Source: Babylonia areolata (taxonomy: Eukaryota; Mollusca; Gastropoda; Neogastropoda; Buccinidae). Taken from it: 64,000 bases of DNA. A program made the position numbers and the translations under genes. Positions 44,260-55,362 of this stretch are shown here, piece after piece; the first letter of the stretch is position 1, and each line of letters opens with the position of its first letter. Location of the stretch: assembly GCF_041734735.1 (NCBI RefSeq), contig NC_134891.1:13558578-13622577 (forward strand). Direction: 5' to 3'. The notes under the pieces are model-generated. The model had not been told where the DNA came from, did not search any database, and saw only the letters and a list, made by a program, of their open reading frames with translations.

Positions 44260-45430
44260 ATGGCTCCAACCAAATACACCCCCCTAAACTTGGGAAAAGG
44301 AGGAGACCAGGAACTGACGAATCAGACTCTGATTTGGATGTCGGTGAGACCTCTGGATATTGGGCCGTCGTGGCTTGTGGTGGAGGGCACTGACGATGAC
44401 AAGCCCTTGTCGGCTCTCAGCCCCTTCGCTATTCAGAAGGGCTGCCAGTGTCTGGCAGGCTCACTGAAATCTGTCAAGAGGCTGAGGAGCGGAGCATTTC
44501 TGGTGGAGACAGCGTCATAATGGCAGACACAGCTTCTGCTTAAAGTGACCATTTTTGTGGATAAGGCGGTGAGGGTTTCCCCTCACAAAGTACTGAACTG
44601 TTCGAAGGGGTCATCAGATGCCTGGATTTGAGAGAAGCATCTGAAGCAGAGATCAAGAGCGAGCTGTCCTTTCAGGGAGGGACCGACGTTTACAGGGTGA
44701 CAGTAAGGAAGGGGTCAGACAGAGTCCCGACCAACACATTTTTCTCACCTTCTGCTGCCGCGAATGTCCCCAAGGACATACGAGTTGGATACCTGCAGGT
44801 GAACGTAAGTCTGTACGTGCCGTCCCCTCTACGGTGTTCAAGTGCCAGAATTCGGACATGTGCGGGACCGCTGCAAGGAGAAGAGGCGTGTGGCACCTGT
44901 TCAAAGGCGGCGCACCAGGGCGAATGCGTCAGTCCAGCCCGTTGTGTGAACTGCGGAGGCGGTCACCCGTCCTCATCAAAGACTGCCCCACCTGGAAAAA
45001 AGAAAAGAAATCCAGAAGGTGAAGAACAGAGAAGAAAATGTCATTCTTTGAGGTACATAAACAAGTGGAGGCTACATTGCCTAAGGTGTCCTTACGCTTC
45101 TGTCGTCAGACCCAAGATGGTGGACGTTGCGATCCAGACAACGTCCACAGGGACGCAGACGGACAACGTACCTACCTTGGGTGGAGGGGCTGTATCCACC
45201 CCTTCCCATCCTGTGCGGTGGTCCTCAGGGGCTGCTGGGGCTGCGGGAGCTGAAAGCCTCGGGCAGAGGCACGGTGTCCACCTCCCTTCCTGCCTCTCGT
45301 CTGCCTGCCCCTCGGGCTGGTGGGAGTGGCCAGAAAACCCCCCGTACTCCAAAAACTCAAGGAGGGGAGGGGTTGCGGCCGTCGGCGGGGTTGGGAAGAG
45401 CCGAGGCAGAGGAGCAGGGGGTAGCGATGG
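44260..45430 (+). pseudogene. Jockey LINE ORF1 (nucleic-acid-binding, zinc knuckles), broken
   Basis: Starts MAPTKYTPLNLGKGGDQEL. The body has WLVVEGTDDDKPLSALSPFA and QKGCQCLAGSLKSVKRLRSG, then a TPH-like stretch, GYL-VNV (about 44785-44810) and three CCHC knuckles, the last two with CGTCSKAAHQGEC and CVNCGGGHPSSSKDCP-type spacing (44890-44990). A TAA at 44518-44520 and at least two frameshifts (near 44750 and 44850) break it. This is the ORF1 type found with Jockey reverse transcriptases in arthropods and molluscs, and it packages the LINE RNA. The C-terminal tail is proline- and glycine-rich. Confidence 0.75.
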
Positions 45431-45849
45431 ATTAGGCTGCTGCTTTATTTTTTTAACCTTTCTTATGGCGGACCAGGGGAACTCCGGGGGTTTTAGCCTT
45501 TTCCAGGAACCCAGCTGCTTTGTGGGCCCTTTGAAAATGTGGGCTGCGGCGGAAAGGTGGTTTTAAAGGGGTTTAATCCTTTTTAAAAACCCGCCCCCCG
45601 GCGGGGGTGCGTGGGGTTGCTCTTTTTATACGTGGGGCCCCTTTTAAAACTTTTTTTGGCCCCCCACGGGGGGGGCAGTAAGGTTAATTTAAAGAAAACC
45701 ACACGTCTTCGCCTTTTACGCCTGTGTTCGAGGCGGGACCTCATAACCTTGTCGACCACTCCCCCGCCCTTTTCTACTTTGTTGGGCGCTTCAAGGGCCA
45801 AACCCCGCCGGGGGGAAGTGAGTTTTAATCACCAGCTTTTTTTGGAAAA

Positions 45850-48800
45850 CTTCTTTGATAGGGCCCTGTGCTGCTAAGACAAGTCACCCATTATTTTCAT
45901 CTGCCTTTGGAAAGCTCTCTGTTTAGATCTGTTGTGACCCATTTGGTTGGACTACGAGTGGAGAGTCCCAACGATCTGCAGGAGTGACCACTTTCCTGTC
46001 GTCCCCGCGACACGGGGGGGAGTGACTCTCTGCCTGACTCCCGAACTATGACAAAGCCGACGGGGGAATTTTACCCAGAGTTAAAAAGAGGGGAGCGCAG
46101 CAAAAAACAGTTTTAAAAAGCAGGATCCTGCGACACCTGCACAGATCGTTTTAGATTGTTTCCAAAGCAGAGCCCCATCGCTGCCCCCCAAGCCCCAGAT
46201 CCCAAAAACGCCCGGGTTTCACGGGGAAATGTCGGGGCCCGAAAGTCTCGGAAGAGAGCGCAAAAACGCACTTTCGGAGACCGTGCTTTTGAACCCATGA
46301 ACAGCTGAGGGAAAAACCGGGTAGTTTTTTAAAAAAGACCCCAGAAAAAATAGGAGAGATTTTTGTTCTTCCTTTAACCTCCAACACACCCAAAAAAGAA
46401 AGTGTGGGGGTTTAAAAAAAAAAATTTAAGGGGAAAAACGTCTGCCCAACTTTTCACCATCTTAAAATCTCAAAATCTGGTCACAAGAAAAAAGCTTGCC
46501 AATTTGCTTCCCCCACAACAAACTGAATTCTAGATCTGCCAACAAATCTGCTCGGATTTCCCAAAAAAAAAAACCGAAAGAAAAATCCCCCCGCAACTTC
46601 TTTTCCCACACACAGAAGCTACAAACCCCCTTTCACTATAGATAATTAAAACTGCCCTTCAGAAATGCATGGTTCCCCCCAGGAAAGGACGAGGGGCCTT
46701 TTTAAACTTTAAACATCTTCCCGAAAACCCTTCTGGGCACCCTGTCAAAAATTTACAACCCATCGGATCACAGGGTTTTTTTCCCCCCCTCCTGGCGGAA
46801 AGCCCTCATAATCCCAAACCAAACCCGGGGAAAAAACCCCTCGAAAACCCCCCCCAACTACCGCCCAAAAGCACTGACCGTCATTCAAACTGATGGGGGA
46901 AAATGGCAACGGTAACGATGTGGAAACTAGGCCCCACGGCCTTTTGCGAAAAAACAGTGTGGTTTTCCCCAAGCACGCTCTACCTTGACCGTCTGGGTTT
47001 TTCTGGGAAAAACCCGTAAGAAATGCCTTTTGTAAATAAAACCCTGTGGTGCCCAAATTTTTTGACTTAGAGAAAACTTTCGATACCACCTGGAAAATTT
47101 TAAACCTCTCGGACCCACAAGCTCTGCTTTTGAGGACACCTGCCCCAGTTCATCCACAATTTTTGCAAGCCCGACAATTCCCCGGTGAGGGCAGCCCCCC
47201 CTGTTGGACATTTACGGGAAAGGGGCTGGGTGTCCCGCAAAGGAGCATTCGTTGCCGGCTCCTTTAGCATCAAAATTTAAAGCATCGTTCATCGGGTTAG
47301 AAGGGGTCGGACAGCTCGCTGTTTGTGGACGATTTCGGGTTGTATCAACGGGGGGCTGTATGCCCGCATCCACGTGGCTTCGCTCTGCGTGGACAAAATT
47401 TTCCCGTGTTGGGCGAGGAAATGGTTCACTTTTTTTTGTCCCCCAAAAATGAGTGTATTCATTTTCATAATTTTTTTCCAGCACCGGGCCCTGAAAACCT
47501 CTGGGAAAATCCACCTCCCGGAGTTTAAGGAAGCCAAAATTTTTAAGGGTTGTTTTTGATCAAAGTGAATTCCCTCAGCCCTTAAACACTGAAAAAGCTT
47601 GCCCCAAAAAACCCTGAACTCATCTGAGTTTTGGCACACACGGATGGGGGGGCTGATAAGAGAACTCTCTTTCACCCTACAGAGCCCCGGTTTGGTCCAA
47701 AGGTTACGGAGTGAGTAAGTGCCAACCAACCATCTTACCTAAACTGCGGACCCCTTTTCCCCCCCCAAGGGCTCCGTCTCAGCTTAGGTCATTTTGCACC
47801 ACCCCCCGTGCACGCCTGTTGCAAGGCGGGGGAAACCCCCTCTCTCCAACCCCAGACTGAAGTTTACCCTAATTTTTTTACTTGAAACTGTTTTTAACCC
47901 CACAACTTCTATTCAAAAACCCTTTTCCCCAAAAAATTTAAAACAAACCCCAAAACTGGGATCCCTCCCCTTTTCCCGCTTTAGCCGCAAAGAAAAATGC
48001 CGATCTGGATGTTGGTGGGCACTCAAATTTTTCCAAGTTCCCCGGCCCCTCCATGGACCTTTAGACACCGAGGGCCGATTTTATCTGGCCTCGTCCATAA
48101 AGATCCCCCTTTCACTGGCCTACAAAACTTACTTTTTGAACTCTGCCACAAATTTCCCACTTTCCCAAAAAATTTTCATGACGGGCCAAATCAGAGGACG
48201 GGTGCTGCATTGCTTCTTTCCCCCCCTTTCCCCACCACCCTCAACAAACACATTCCTGTCTGACACTCAGTGTCACGCGGAAAATGACCCCACGGTTGGC
48301 GGGAAAAAAAGGTTCTCTCTTCGAAAAAAAAGAATTCATGATCTTTTTCCAAATCCTTGCAAATAGGAGGCGATCGCCGCAGGAATATCATCATCCCAAA
48401 AATGGGGGAAAATTTTCGAACTTTTTCTCTGAACGAAGAAAATTGATTTTTGTTGGCCTGGTTTCCCGGACTGTTGGCTTTTGTGGTAATGAAATGGGAG
48501 ACCGCGGCCAAGAACGCTGTAAAAAAAGAATTTTCCAGATCCTTTTTACCTACCAGACTGAAGCAGAAGGAACACTTATTTAAGGATCTTTGGGAAAAGG
48601 AGTGGAACACCCAGATGGACAACAAGCTCTTCCAGATCCTCCCAAACCTAAAAGAGACCCTCCCTTTTGGGGGGAAGAACAAAAGATCTGTGCGTGCAGA
48701 CTGCTCGGGGCACACCTTTTTTTTTCTCATTCTTTTTGTTTTTAAAAGGGGAAGAGGCCCCTCGATGTATTCCCTGTGATGAGCCTCTGACTGTGAAACA

Positions 48801-48960
48801 CGTGCTCCTTGACTGTTGGGATCTGCCATGACGTTAGACACAGACCATCTACACAGGCGTTTCTTTGAAGACCTTGTTTCGTGATGTCCCTCCGTGGGCG
48901 CTGATGGACTTCTTGAAAGAAGTGAAACATTTTGAATCAGATTTGAAGGTTTTAAACTGT
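45850..48960 (+). pseudogene. Jockey LINE ORF2 (endonuclease-RT-RNase H), heavily broken
   Basis: Fragments only. FFDLEKTFDTTWK (about 47058-47096) is the RT FDxEKAFDT box. GVPQRSI (about 47228-47250) corresponds to GVPQGSI. A V-D-D-F-G-like catalytic region lies at 47325-47340, and CIPCDEPLTVKHVLLDCWDL (about 48768-48830) is the usual Jockey C-terminal motif. Almost every intervening stretch is frameshifted, with runs of four to eight identical bases. Confidence 0.7.
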
Positions 48961-49130
48961 GGAAGTTTTGTTTTTTCTAAACTTTGAGTGGAAAGTTTGA
49001 AGTGGTGAATCGTTTTAATTGTTTGTTTTTTTACCCTTGTAGTAGTTATTAACGTGGCGATAGCCTTGAGATGGCCTTAGTGGTCGGCGAGGCTCTAAGC
49101 ATCATAATTTCATTTCATTTCATTTCATCA

Positions 49131-49860
49131 ACTCCAAAGGACACTCCGAGTCTCTTAAGCAGGATGGCAATGATTCAGAGTATCAAAAGCCGCACTCACG
49201 ACAAGCAGAGCAAGTACTGAAACAAGTCTCATCAGCCCTGCAAGCAGACCATTGAGAACACAGAGGACAGCAGTCTACTGTGGAATTTTCTGTAGGCGGA
49301 CTGAAATGTTTCCAGAAGAATATTATAAGAGATGGTTTTGCAGTTGAGTCGTGACAACGTTCTCAATAATTTTAGATATGAAGGGAAGGATGGAAATAGG
49401 AAAGAAATTCTTCAACTCATTGGGGTCAAGGCCGGTTTTCTTAAGGAGTGGTGTGACAATGGCCTGCTTGAATGGATGGTTGACAATTTGATGATCAGAT
49501 GCAAAAGGCTATCTAGACACTGCTTAGTAAGGGATGTTTGGATGGGGTCAAGACAACAAGACATGGTAGGTGATTCCATAATGAGGTTATGGAGTTTTCC
49601 TCATTCACAGGCTGGAACTGGAACAGTTCAGGGCCATCATAGCAAGAGAAGGTGGGTACAGGATTCAGGAGTCCAGATTATTGTGAATCTGCTTGACCTT
49701 GTCTGAGAAAAAGTCACAGTAACAATCAGGTTGATCAGATTTGGGGATGATGGTGGGGAGAGGAGTTAAGAAAATCTGGTGCATAGTGAGCTGGTAGGCC
49801 TTCCAGCAGCTCTTGGCATTCCTCTGCCTGCGCCTGGCAGCCCGCATCCCCTCGTGTGGT
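49131..49860 (-). mobile_element. CR1/L2-like LINE fragment (RT N-terminal half)
   Basis: Complement: ARRRQRNAKSCWKAYQ and CDFFSDKVKQIHNNLDS (49847-49665), then FKQAIVTPLLKKTGLDPNEL (about 49470-49411), SILPFISKIIENVV, QLQNHL, and LALLVVSAAFDTLNH (about 49195-49160) at the RT D-x-S-A-A-F-D-T box. Small deletions and frameshifts are present, and both ends are truncated. It differs from family Y and may be L2- or Rex-like. Confidence 0.75.
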
Positions 49861-50187
49861 GAAGAAACATAAACAATACACGAAAATCAGTCATTCAACA
49901 TGTATACTTAAAAAGAAATAAATGGTTAGATGTCAACCTGGGACAAACCATGCTTGCAATCAATAAGCACAGAAGACAACTACAGAAACCCTTAAAGGTC
50001 ATTCAGAGTAAATCAACACAGATCATCACAGCCATCCACGTGGAATTATAATCACAGTTAAAGAATAAGCAAAAACTAGTGTACTAAAAGTAGACATAGA
50101 TATATAAGAACAACAGAAGTGTGCATAAAAAGAGGAAGTAATACTTATATATAGCACTCTATTCAGAAAGCTGCTGCAGTTGTTTAA

Positions 50188-52795
50188 CCCTCTTGTATTC
50201 AGATTCTCTGAGGCCAAACTCCCCTAGATTTCGGATTCTTTTGGTGAGTTTAGCCTCAAAATGGGTATGTATTGTTCACACTTCACCACAACCAAGAATA
50301 AACCTCAAGAGTCATGAAATTCGGCAGGTATGGTCATGAGGCTTTGTTCTGTCATGTGAGCGAGATTATGTGTGTCTAGATGTGAAAGGTCGTGTCTTTG
50401 TCACCAAAATGTCACCAAATATGTCACATGCGATGGTGACAATTCTAATACAGCACACCAACATGCATTTATTCCATGCACATGCATGTTAGTGTTGTGA
50501 AATGAAGCTGCGGCCTACCTGAGATGATCTGTCTCCTGTCTGCCAGTACAGTCCCCACAGGTAATCCCAAGAATGTCACACAACTAGTGTCAATTGTCAC
50601 AACTGAAGAGTTACTGGAGATAATTTCAAGCACAGTTCCATGTTGCTCCTATGTCACTGTTCTAAGCACTTTGTACAGATCTGTTTATATATGCACACAA
50701 TGTTTTACTGTACAGTAAGGATAGTGAGTAGAGTGTCACTGCTAAGTGTCACAGAGTCACCAAAACTACAGGTAAGCACACACACACACATAAACAAAAA
50801 CAAGCTAGCTTGTCCTAATGTTGAGGCACATTCTGTCCATGGTAATCATGGAAACAGTCATTCCTGTGGAAGCAGAGAGGTACCTGGCAGAAAGAACACA
50901 TATACGATGTTTCTACCCCTCGTCCATTTGCTGTCCTGCGACCGTCTTTGATGCACTGCCAACAGACCCTACATCTCCCTGTGATCTTTTCTAACTTGTG
51001 ATGGTCGATGCTGGCCAAGGCAATGGGGGCATCTGGCACTGCTTTGCTGCACCCTGCTTTGCGCTTCCTGGAGGTGAATCCTGTGCGAAGTTGTTCTGCA
51101 ATGTCAGCGCGAAACATCAAGTGGTCATAGGTCTTGTTCACTGGGGCATGAAGTGACACTTCCCAGGTGAGGTAGGCCTGGACAATGCACAAGTTGACCA
51201 GAGAATGGAAAATGTAGCGCCACCATTTCTTGTTCTGATGACCAACAGGGTAGTAGGCGCGATACTGGACTTGTCAACGCCACCCATGTACTTGTTGTAG
51301 CTGGCGATGACTTTCGGCGTCACTTTGTCCTCCGCTGTCATCATACCTGGTGGCTGGTTGGTGCTGAGAAGGTAGATCTGACGGTTGTCTTTGTAGACTG
51401 TGGCCATCAGCGAGCCTTTCTGCATCTGCAGCAATTTTCCCTTCTCTTTCAATTTGGCAGTCTTGACCTCCTCTGGTAACCCCCTGTGGTTGACGTTGAC
51501 AGTGGCACAGGCATATGTCCCATTTTGGGCCAGGTGTGTCATCAAGGGGACACTGGTGAAAAAATGATCAAAATACAGGTGCCTGTTTTGATGGTAGAAA
51601 GGTGATGCCAACATGTGAACGACTTCATGCCCAAGACTGATGGTGGTGTCTCTGCGACTTGCACGGCTGGTGTAAATATCAAATGCAACGCAGTACCCTG
51701 TCCTGGCGTCACACATCTCCCACACCTTGATGCCCCATTTGGTTGGCTTGGCTGGCATGTACTGCTTGAAAAATATCCGACCCTTGTACCCAATCATTGC
51801 CTCATCAGTACTTAGTTCACGACCTGGATGGTAGTTGGTCCAGAACAAAGGAAGAATCATGTTGATGAAATTTCTCACCTTGTACAAGGGGTCATAGTCG
51901 GGGTGATCACGTGCAGGTGTGTTAGATGTGTCGCGCAGATGAAAGTACTGGTTGATTTTGAAAAACCGTGTTTTGGGCATGACACTGCTGATCCAGTTAT
52001 TCCTGAAGCGAGGGTCGGTTGACCAGTAGCACCACAAACGTGGCAGACGATTGATCCCCATCATGATCAGCACAGAGAGATAGGCCCGCATTTCGTCAAG
52101 TGTTGTTTCGAACCATAGGGGGTCAGGTGTGCCCCAGGCTGCATGTTTTTGTTGGGCATACCTGTTGGTCTCTTCTGCTGCAACTTGAAAAAATGTGATG
52201 GGTATAAACAAAAAAAAATAATCCAGAGGGGTGGCAGTGCTTGGCAGTGAATGTGCAGGGCCTGTCGGCTGCTGGAATGTGGCCACGTTGGTAGGCTGAG
52301 TAGCCGGTCGCCACGTGGTTTGCAGAGCGGCAAGTGGCACATTGTCCTCGGGATCACTTTCACCACTTTCTTCTCCTTGATCGGAACCTAAATGCACATC
52401 AGAATCTTCTTCTAATTCTTCACACTCTTCATTCGCATCATATTTCGACACTTCTTCTAATATAAGACCTAATTCCTCCGCTGAATAATCCTCGAACTCA
52501 CTGCTGCATGCAGATGACGCCATTGTGAAAACGGGTAAGTTTCATTCACAACTCTCCACACGCAGTTTCCCTCCTTTCTTTGTGAATGGTAGTGGTGCTA
52601 GCATCCAAAAATAGCGATGCCAGATTATTGGACTATAGTAGGGAACTTTCCACCAACTTTTAGTGCCTGTTGAGCATAGTCACGGTGTCAGCACATGATG
52701 GAAAAGTACCACACACACGCTGCCGGCGCCGGACACTTTGAGGCGCTGCGCGTGCACGAGCAGTGCCGGCTCCTACCGTTATCAGAAGGAAAGGG
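50188..52795 (-). mobile_element. piggyBac DNA transposon with TTAA target duplication
   Basis: Bounded by TTAA at 50184-50187 and 52796-52799. The ends read CCCTCTTGTATTC inward from the left and CCCTTTCCTTCTG inward from the right, the CCCT-type short inverted ends of piggyBac. Length is 2608 bp, with the transposase on the complement. Such elements excise and insert precisely at TTAA. Ends and coding region are well preserved, so the insertion is probably recent. Confidence 0.9.
50815..52523 (-). pseudogene. piggyBac transposase, one frameshift
   Basis: Starts at ATG 52523 (MASSACSSEFEDYSAEEL) with an acidic N-terminus. The core contains PLDYFFLFIPITFF, MGINRLPRLWCYW and STDEAMIGYKGR. The catalytic aspartates are visible as D240 (STDE), D319 (YFDHFFTS) and D417 (GGVD), matching piggyBac D268, D346 and D447. 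The main frame runs to 51138, but after GGVDKSS (about 51260) the family sequence continues in another frame (YYPVGHQNKKWWRY, then LCIVQAYLTWEVS) to 50815, so a single-base loss is the likely defect. The tail is a cysteine-rich zinc-binding domain (CRVCWQC, CSFCQVPLCFHRNDC) that recognises element ends in this family. With the frameshift the C-terminal domain is lost and the enzyme is probably inactive, unless this is a sequencing error. Confidence 0.9.
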
Positions 52796-52900
52796 TTAAC
52801 ATTAGAAAACACAACACATTATTTCAAAGTTAAATATACACACCAAAATGTACCTGGCAACTATACACACACATAAACAATACATTCATACATAAATGGG

Positions 52901-52920
52901 TGAGAGAGAGAGAGAGAGAG

Positions 52921-52961
<41 letters not shown>

Positions 52962-52964
52962 AGA
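52901..52964. repeat. (GA)n(GT)n microsatellite
   Basis: A GA run followed by a GT run. Confidence 0.95.
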
Positions 52965-53029
52965 GGGGGTGAGAGATTGAAAAAATGAAAGTAAGATAGA
53001 CAGTGTATGTTTGTGTGTGAGCCGGGTCA

Positions 53030-54015
53030 GCCCTATGTACCCCTTGGTCTGTGTTCTCCCAGATTTTCTCTCAGTCAGGTCAAAGTTCAGCCAGGTCTAT
53101 ATTCCCTCAGGTCTATGTTCCCCCAAAGTTATGCTTTCTGGCTCTGTTCCCCCTGGTCTGTTACCCAAGGTCTGGAACCACTGCTGACCACTATATCTTA
53201 TGCAATCACAGTACGTTATCACAGTTTTTGACCACTGGTTACCACTGACCAGTGCTGACCACCACTGACCACTCACCATCTCTGGCCACAGCTGACCACT
53301 GGCTCCACTGACCACTGCTAACCAAGACTGACCATGGACCACTGTTGATCACTATTGACCACTGACTATGCTGACCACCAATGGCCACTGGTCACCACTA
53401 ACCACCATTGACCACTAATGACCACTGACCGCAACGAACACTGCTGACCACTACTACCGACTGCTGACCACTATTGACCACCGCTGACCACTGCTGACCA
53501 CTACTACCGACCGCTGACCACTATTGACCACCGCTGACCACTAGTCACCACTACTGACCACTATGGACCGCTGACCACCACTGACTACTACTACTACTGA
53601 CCACTGACTACTACTGACCACTATTGACCGCTGACCACTACTGACTACCGACCATGACTGACCACTGATCTCTACTGATGACTACTGACTGCTGACAACC
53701 CAAAACCACTAACCACTACTGACCATTGGTCACTGCTGAACATTATAGCCACTGACCACTGCTGACCTGACCATTGCTGATCACTAACTACCATTGGTCA
53801 CTGACCACTGCTGACCACCACTGACCACTGCTGACCACCACTGACCACTGAACATGGTTGAACTGGGGGAATATAGGCCTGGGGAAAATGGAGACCTTGG
53901 AAACATATGGCTGGGGGAATATAGACCTGGGGAGATATAGATATGCTCCCGAACTTGCAAATACACTTTTTCATCATGGAACCCCTGCCCTACCCCTGGA
54001 CACTGGAATATAGAC
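53030..54015. repeat. Foldback-like repeat family R1, copy c (largest)
   Basis: The left arm (53040-53165) has degenerate subunits 'caggtctatgttccccc'. The centre (about 53166-53860) is a long array of TGACCACTGC / TGACCACTAT-type decamers. The right arm (about 53870-54015) has the inverted subunit 'gggggaatatagacctgggg'. The centre also contains one 'cttatgcaatcacag...gttatcacag' unit related to the 'aaatgtgacaaaa' unit of copies a and b. No coding capacity. Confidence 0.75.
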
Positions 54016-54557
54016 CTGAGGGCGACATAGACATGCTCATGAGTGAGCTTAGATAAAGAAAATAAAGTCATGAACTGTCAGTGAAGAAAATGATGACAAC
54101 AAATCAGCAGTTACTAAATAAATGCTGAAATCAACTGACATGTCGTTGATCAGCGACAGTTCAGCAGAGGTCTGTTAAACAATTTGTCGCCAGTCTGCAG
54201 AATTGTCACAGTTAACTGAGCTCCACCAAAATTCCCCCCCCCCCCCCCCCCCACACACACATTCCTTACAAAAAATAAAATAAAAACCGCAAAAGTGCCA
54301 GTGCTCTCATTTCTGACAGCTCTAGCTATCCTATTCTTCAGAAATAAATGGAATAATAACAACAGCTACAAAAGTACAACAAATGATAATAATAATTAAT
54401 AATGATGATGATAGTGGAGTGATGGCCTAGAGGTAATGCGTCCGCCAAGGAAGCGAGAGAATCTTGAGCACACCGGTTCGAATCACAGTACAGTCACCAG
54501 TATTTTCTCCCCCTCCACTAGACCTTGAGTGGTAGTTTGAAGTCATTTGGATGAGAC

Positions 54558-54932
54558 AATGGGCGCAATAGCCAAGTGGTTAAAACGTTGGACTTTAAAT
54601 CTTAAGGTCCGGGGTTTAAATCTCAGTTATGGCGCCTGGTGGGAAAGGGGTGGAGATTTTTCCAAACTCCTAGGTCAACATATGGGCAGACCTGCTAGTG
54701 CCTGAACCCCCTTCATGTGTATACATATGCAGAAGATCAAATACGTATGGTAAAGATCCAGTAATCCATGTCAGCGTTCGGTGGGTTATGGAAACAAGAA
54801 TATACCCAGCATGCACACCCTCAAAAGCGGAGTATGGCTACCTTCATGGCGTGGTAAACATGGTCATACATGTAAAAGCCCACTCGTGTACATATGAGTG
54901 AATGTGGGAGTTCCAGCCCACGAACGAAGAAG
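54558..54932 (+). mobile_element. tRNA-derived SINE (family S2) inserted in S1
   Basis: Box A 'tagccaagtgg' (54569-54579) and box B 'gggtttaaatc' (54612-54622). The body contains 'aacatatgggcagacctgct', 'catgtcagcgttcggtgggt' and 'cagcatgcacaccctcaaaa', and ends in 'cgaacgaagaag'. It is flanked by the perfect 13-bp duplication ATTTGGATGAGAC (54545-54557 and 54933-54945), which is S1 sequence. So S2 landed in S1 after S1 was fixed. Complete and fairly young. Confidence 0.92.
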
Positions 54933-54957
54933 ATTTGGATGAGACGATAAATGGAGG

Positions 54958-55362
54958 TACTGTAAAGTTCGGTCTATTGAGCGCACTGGTATATAAGCCG
55001 CACCCACTAAATTTATGAAAAAATTTAACTTCCTACATACATAAGCCACACTGGCTTATAAGCCACACTTATTTCCGGTACCAGAACACATACTGATACT
55101 ACAGAAAAGCTGTCAATACTGTTGAAAATATGAAACAAACACAAGCGGGAACAACACAAAGAAAAGCAAGCGAAAATACTGCTAGGAGCACAAAAAAATA
55201 AAAAATGAACACAACGAAAATAATATCCATAATTTAGGGATAGTCACATTTATTCAACGTCATCCTGCTCACTGAATACACTGAAATCTTCGTCTTCAGT
55301 GTCCGAGTTGAAGAGAACCAGCACAGCTTCATCCGTTATCTTGTCACTGACTTCAGACTTGC
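54958..55362 (-). mobile_element. Segment inserted in SINE S1, possible pogo-like transposon remnant
   Basis: Interrupts S1. The left part has repeated 'ataagccgcac/ataagccacac' words in both orientations ('cttataagccacactt'). The right part on the complement reads VLFNSDTEDEDFSVFSEQDD (about 55320-55260), an acidic C-terminus of the kind seen in pogo/Tigger-type transposases. No clear terminal inverted repeat was found. It could be an internally deleted DNA transposon. Confidence 0.4.

Larger units (their letters stand above)
43479..49130 (+). mobile_element. Jockey-type LINE, near full length
   Basis: Spans a 5' UTR (43479-44259), ORF1 (44260-45430), ORF2 remnants (about 45850-48960) and a 3' UTR ending in the pentamer tail (ATTTC)n at 49107-49128. 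The 5' UTR carries two copies of a word ('ccctcccgaaacctgg' ... 'gtgttcccttgacc') at 43475 and 44153, and a G run at 44102-44118. The clade call rests on ORF1 zinc knuckles plus ORF2 motifs at the RT core and at the C-terminus. ORF2 is heavily frameshifted and unusually rich in homopolymers (see findings). No clear target duplication was found. Confidence 0.8.

Noticed and set aside
54414-54622. Functional tRNA genes
   Set aside because: Box A and box B are present twice, but both sequences continue into long SINE bodies with tails and (for S2) a target duplication, and neither folds as a proper tRNA with an acceptor stem.
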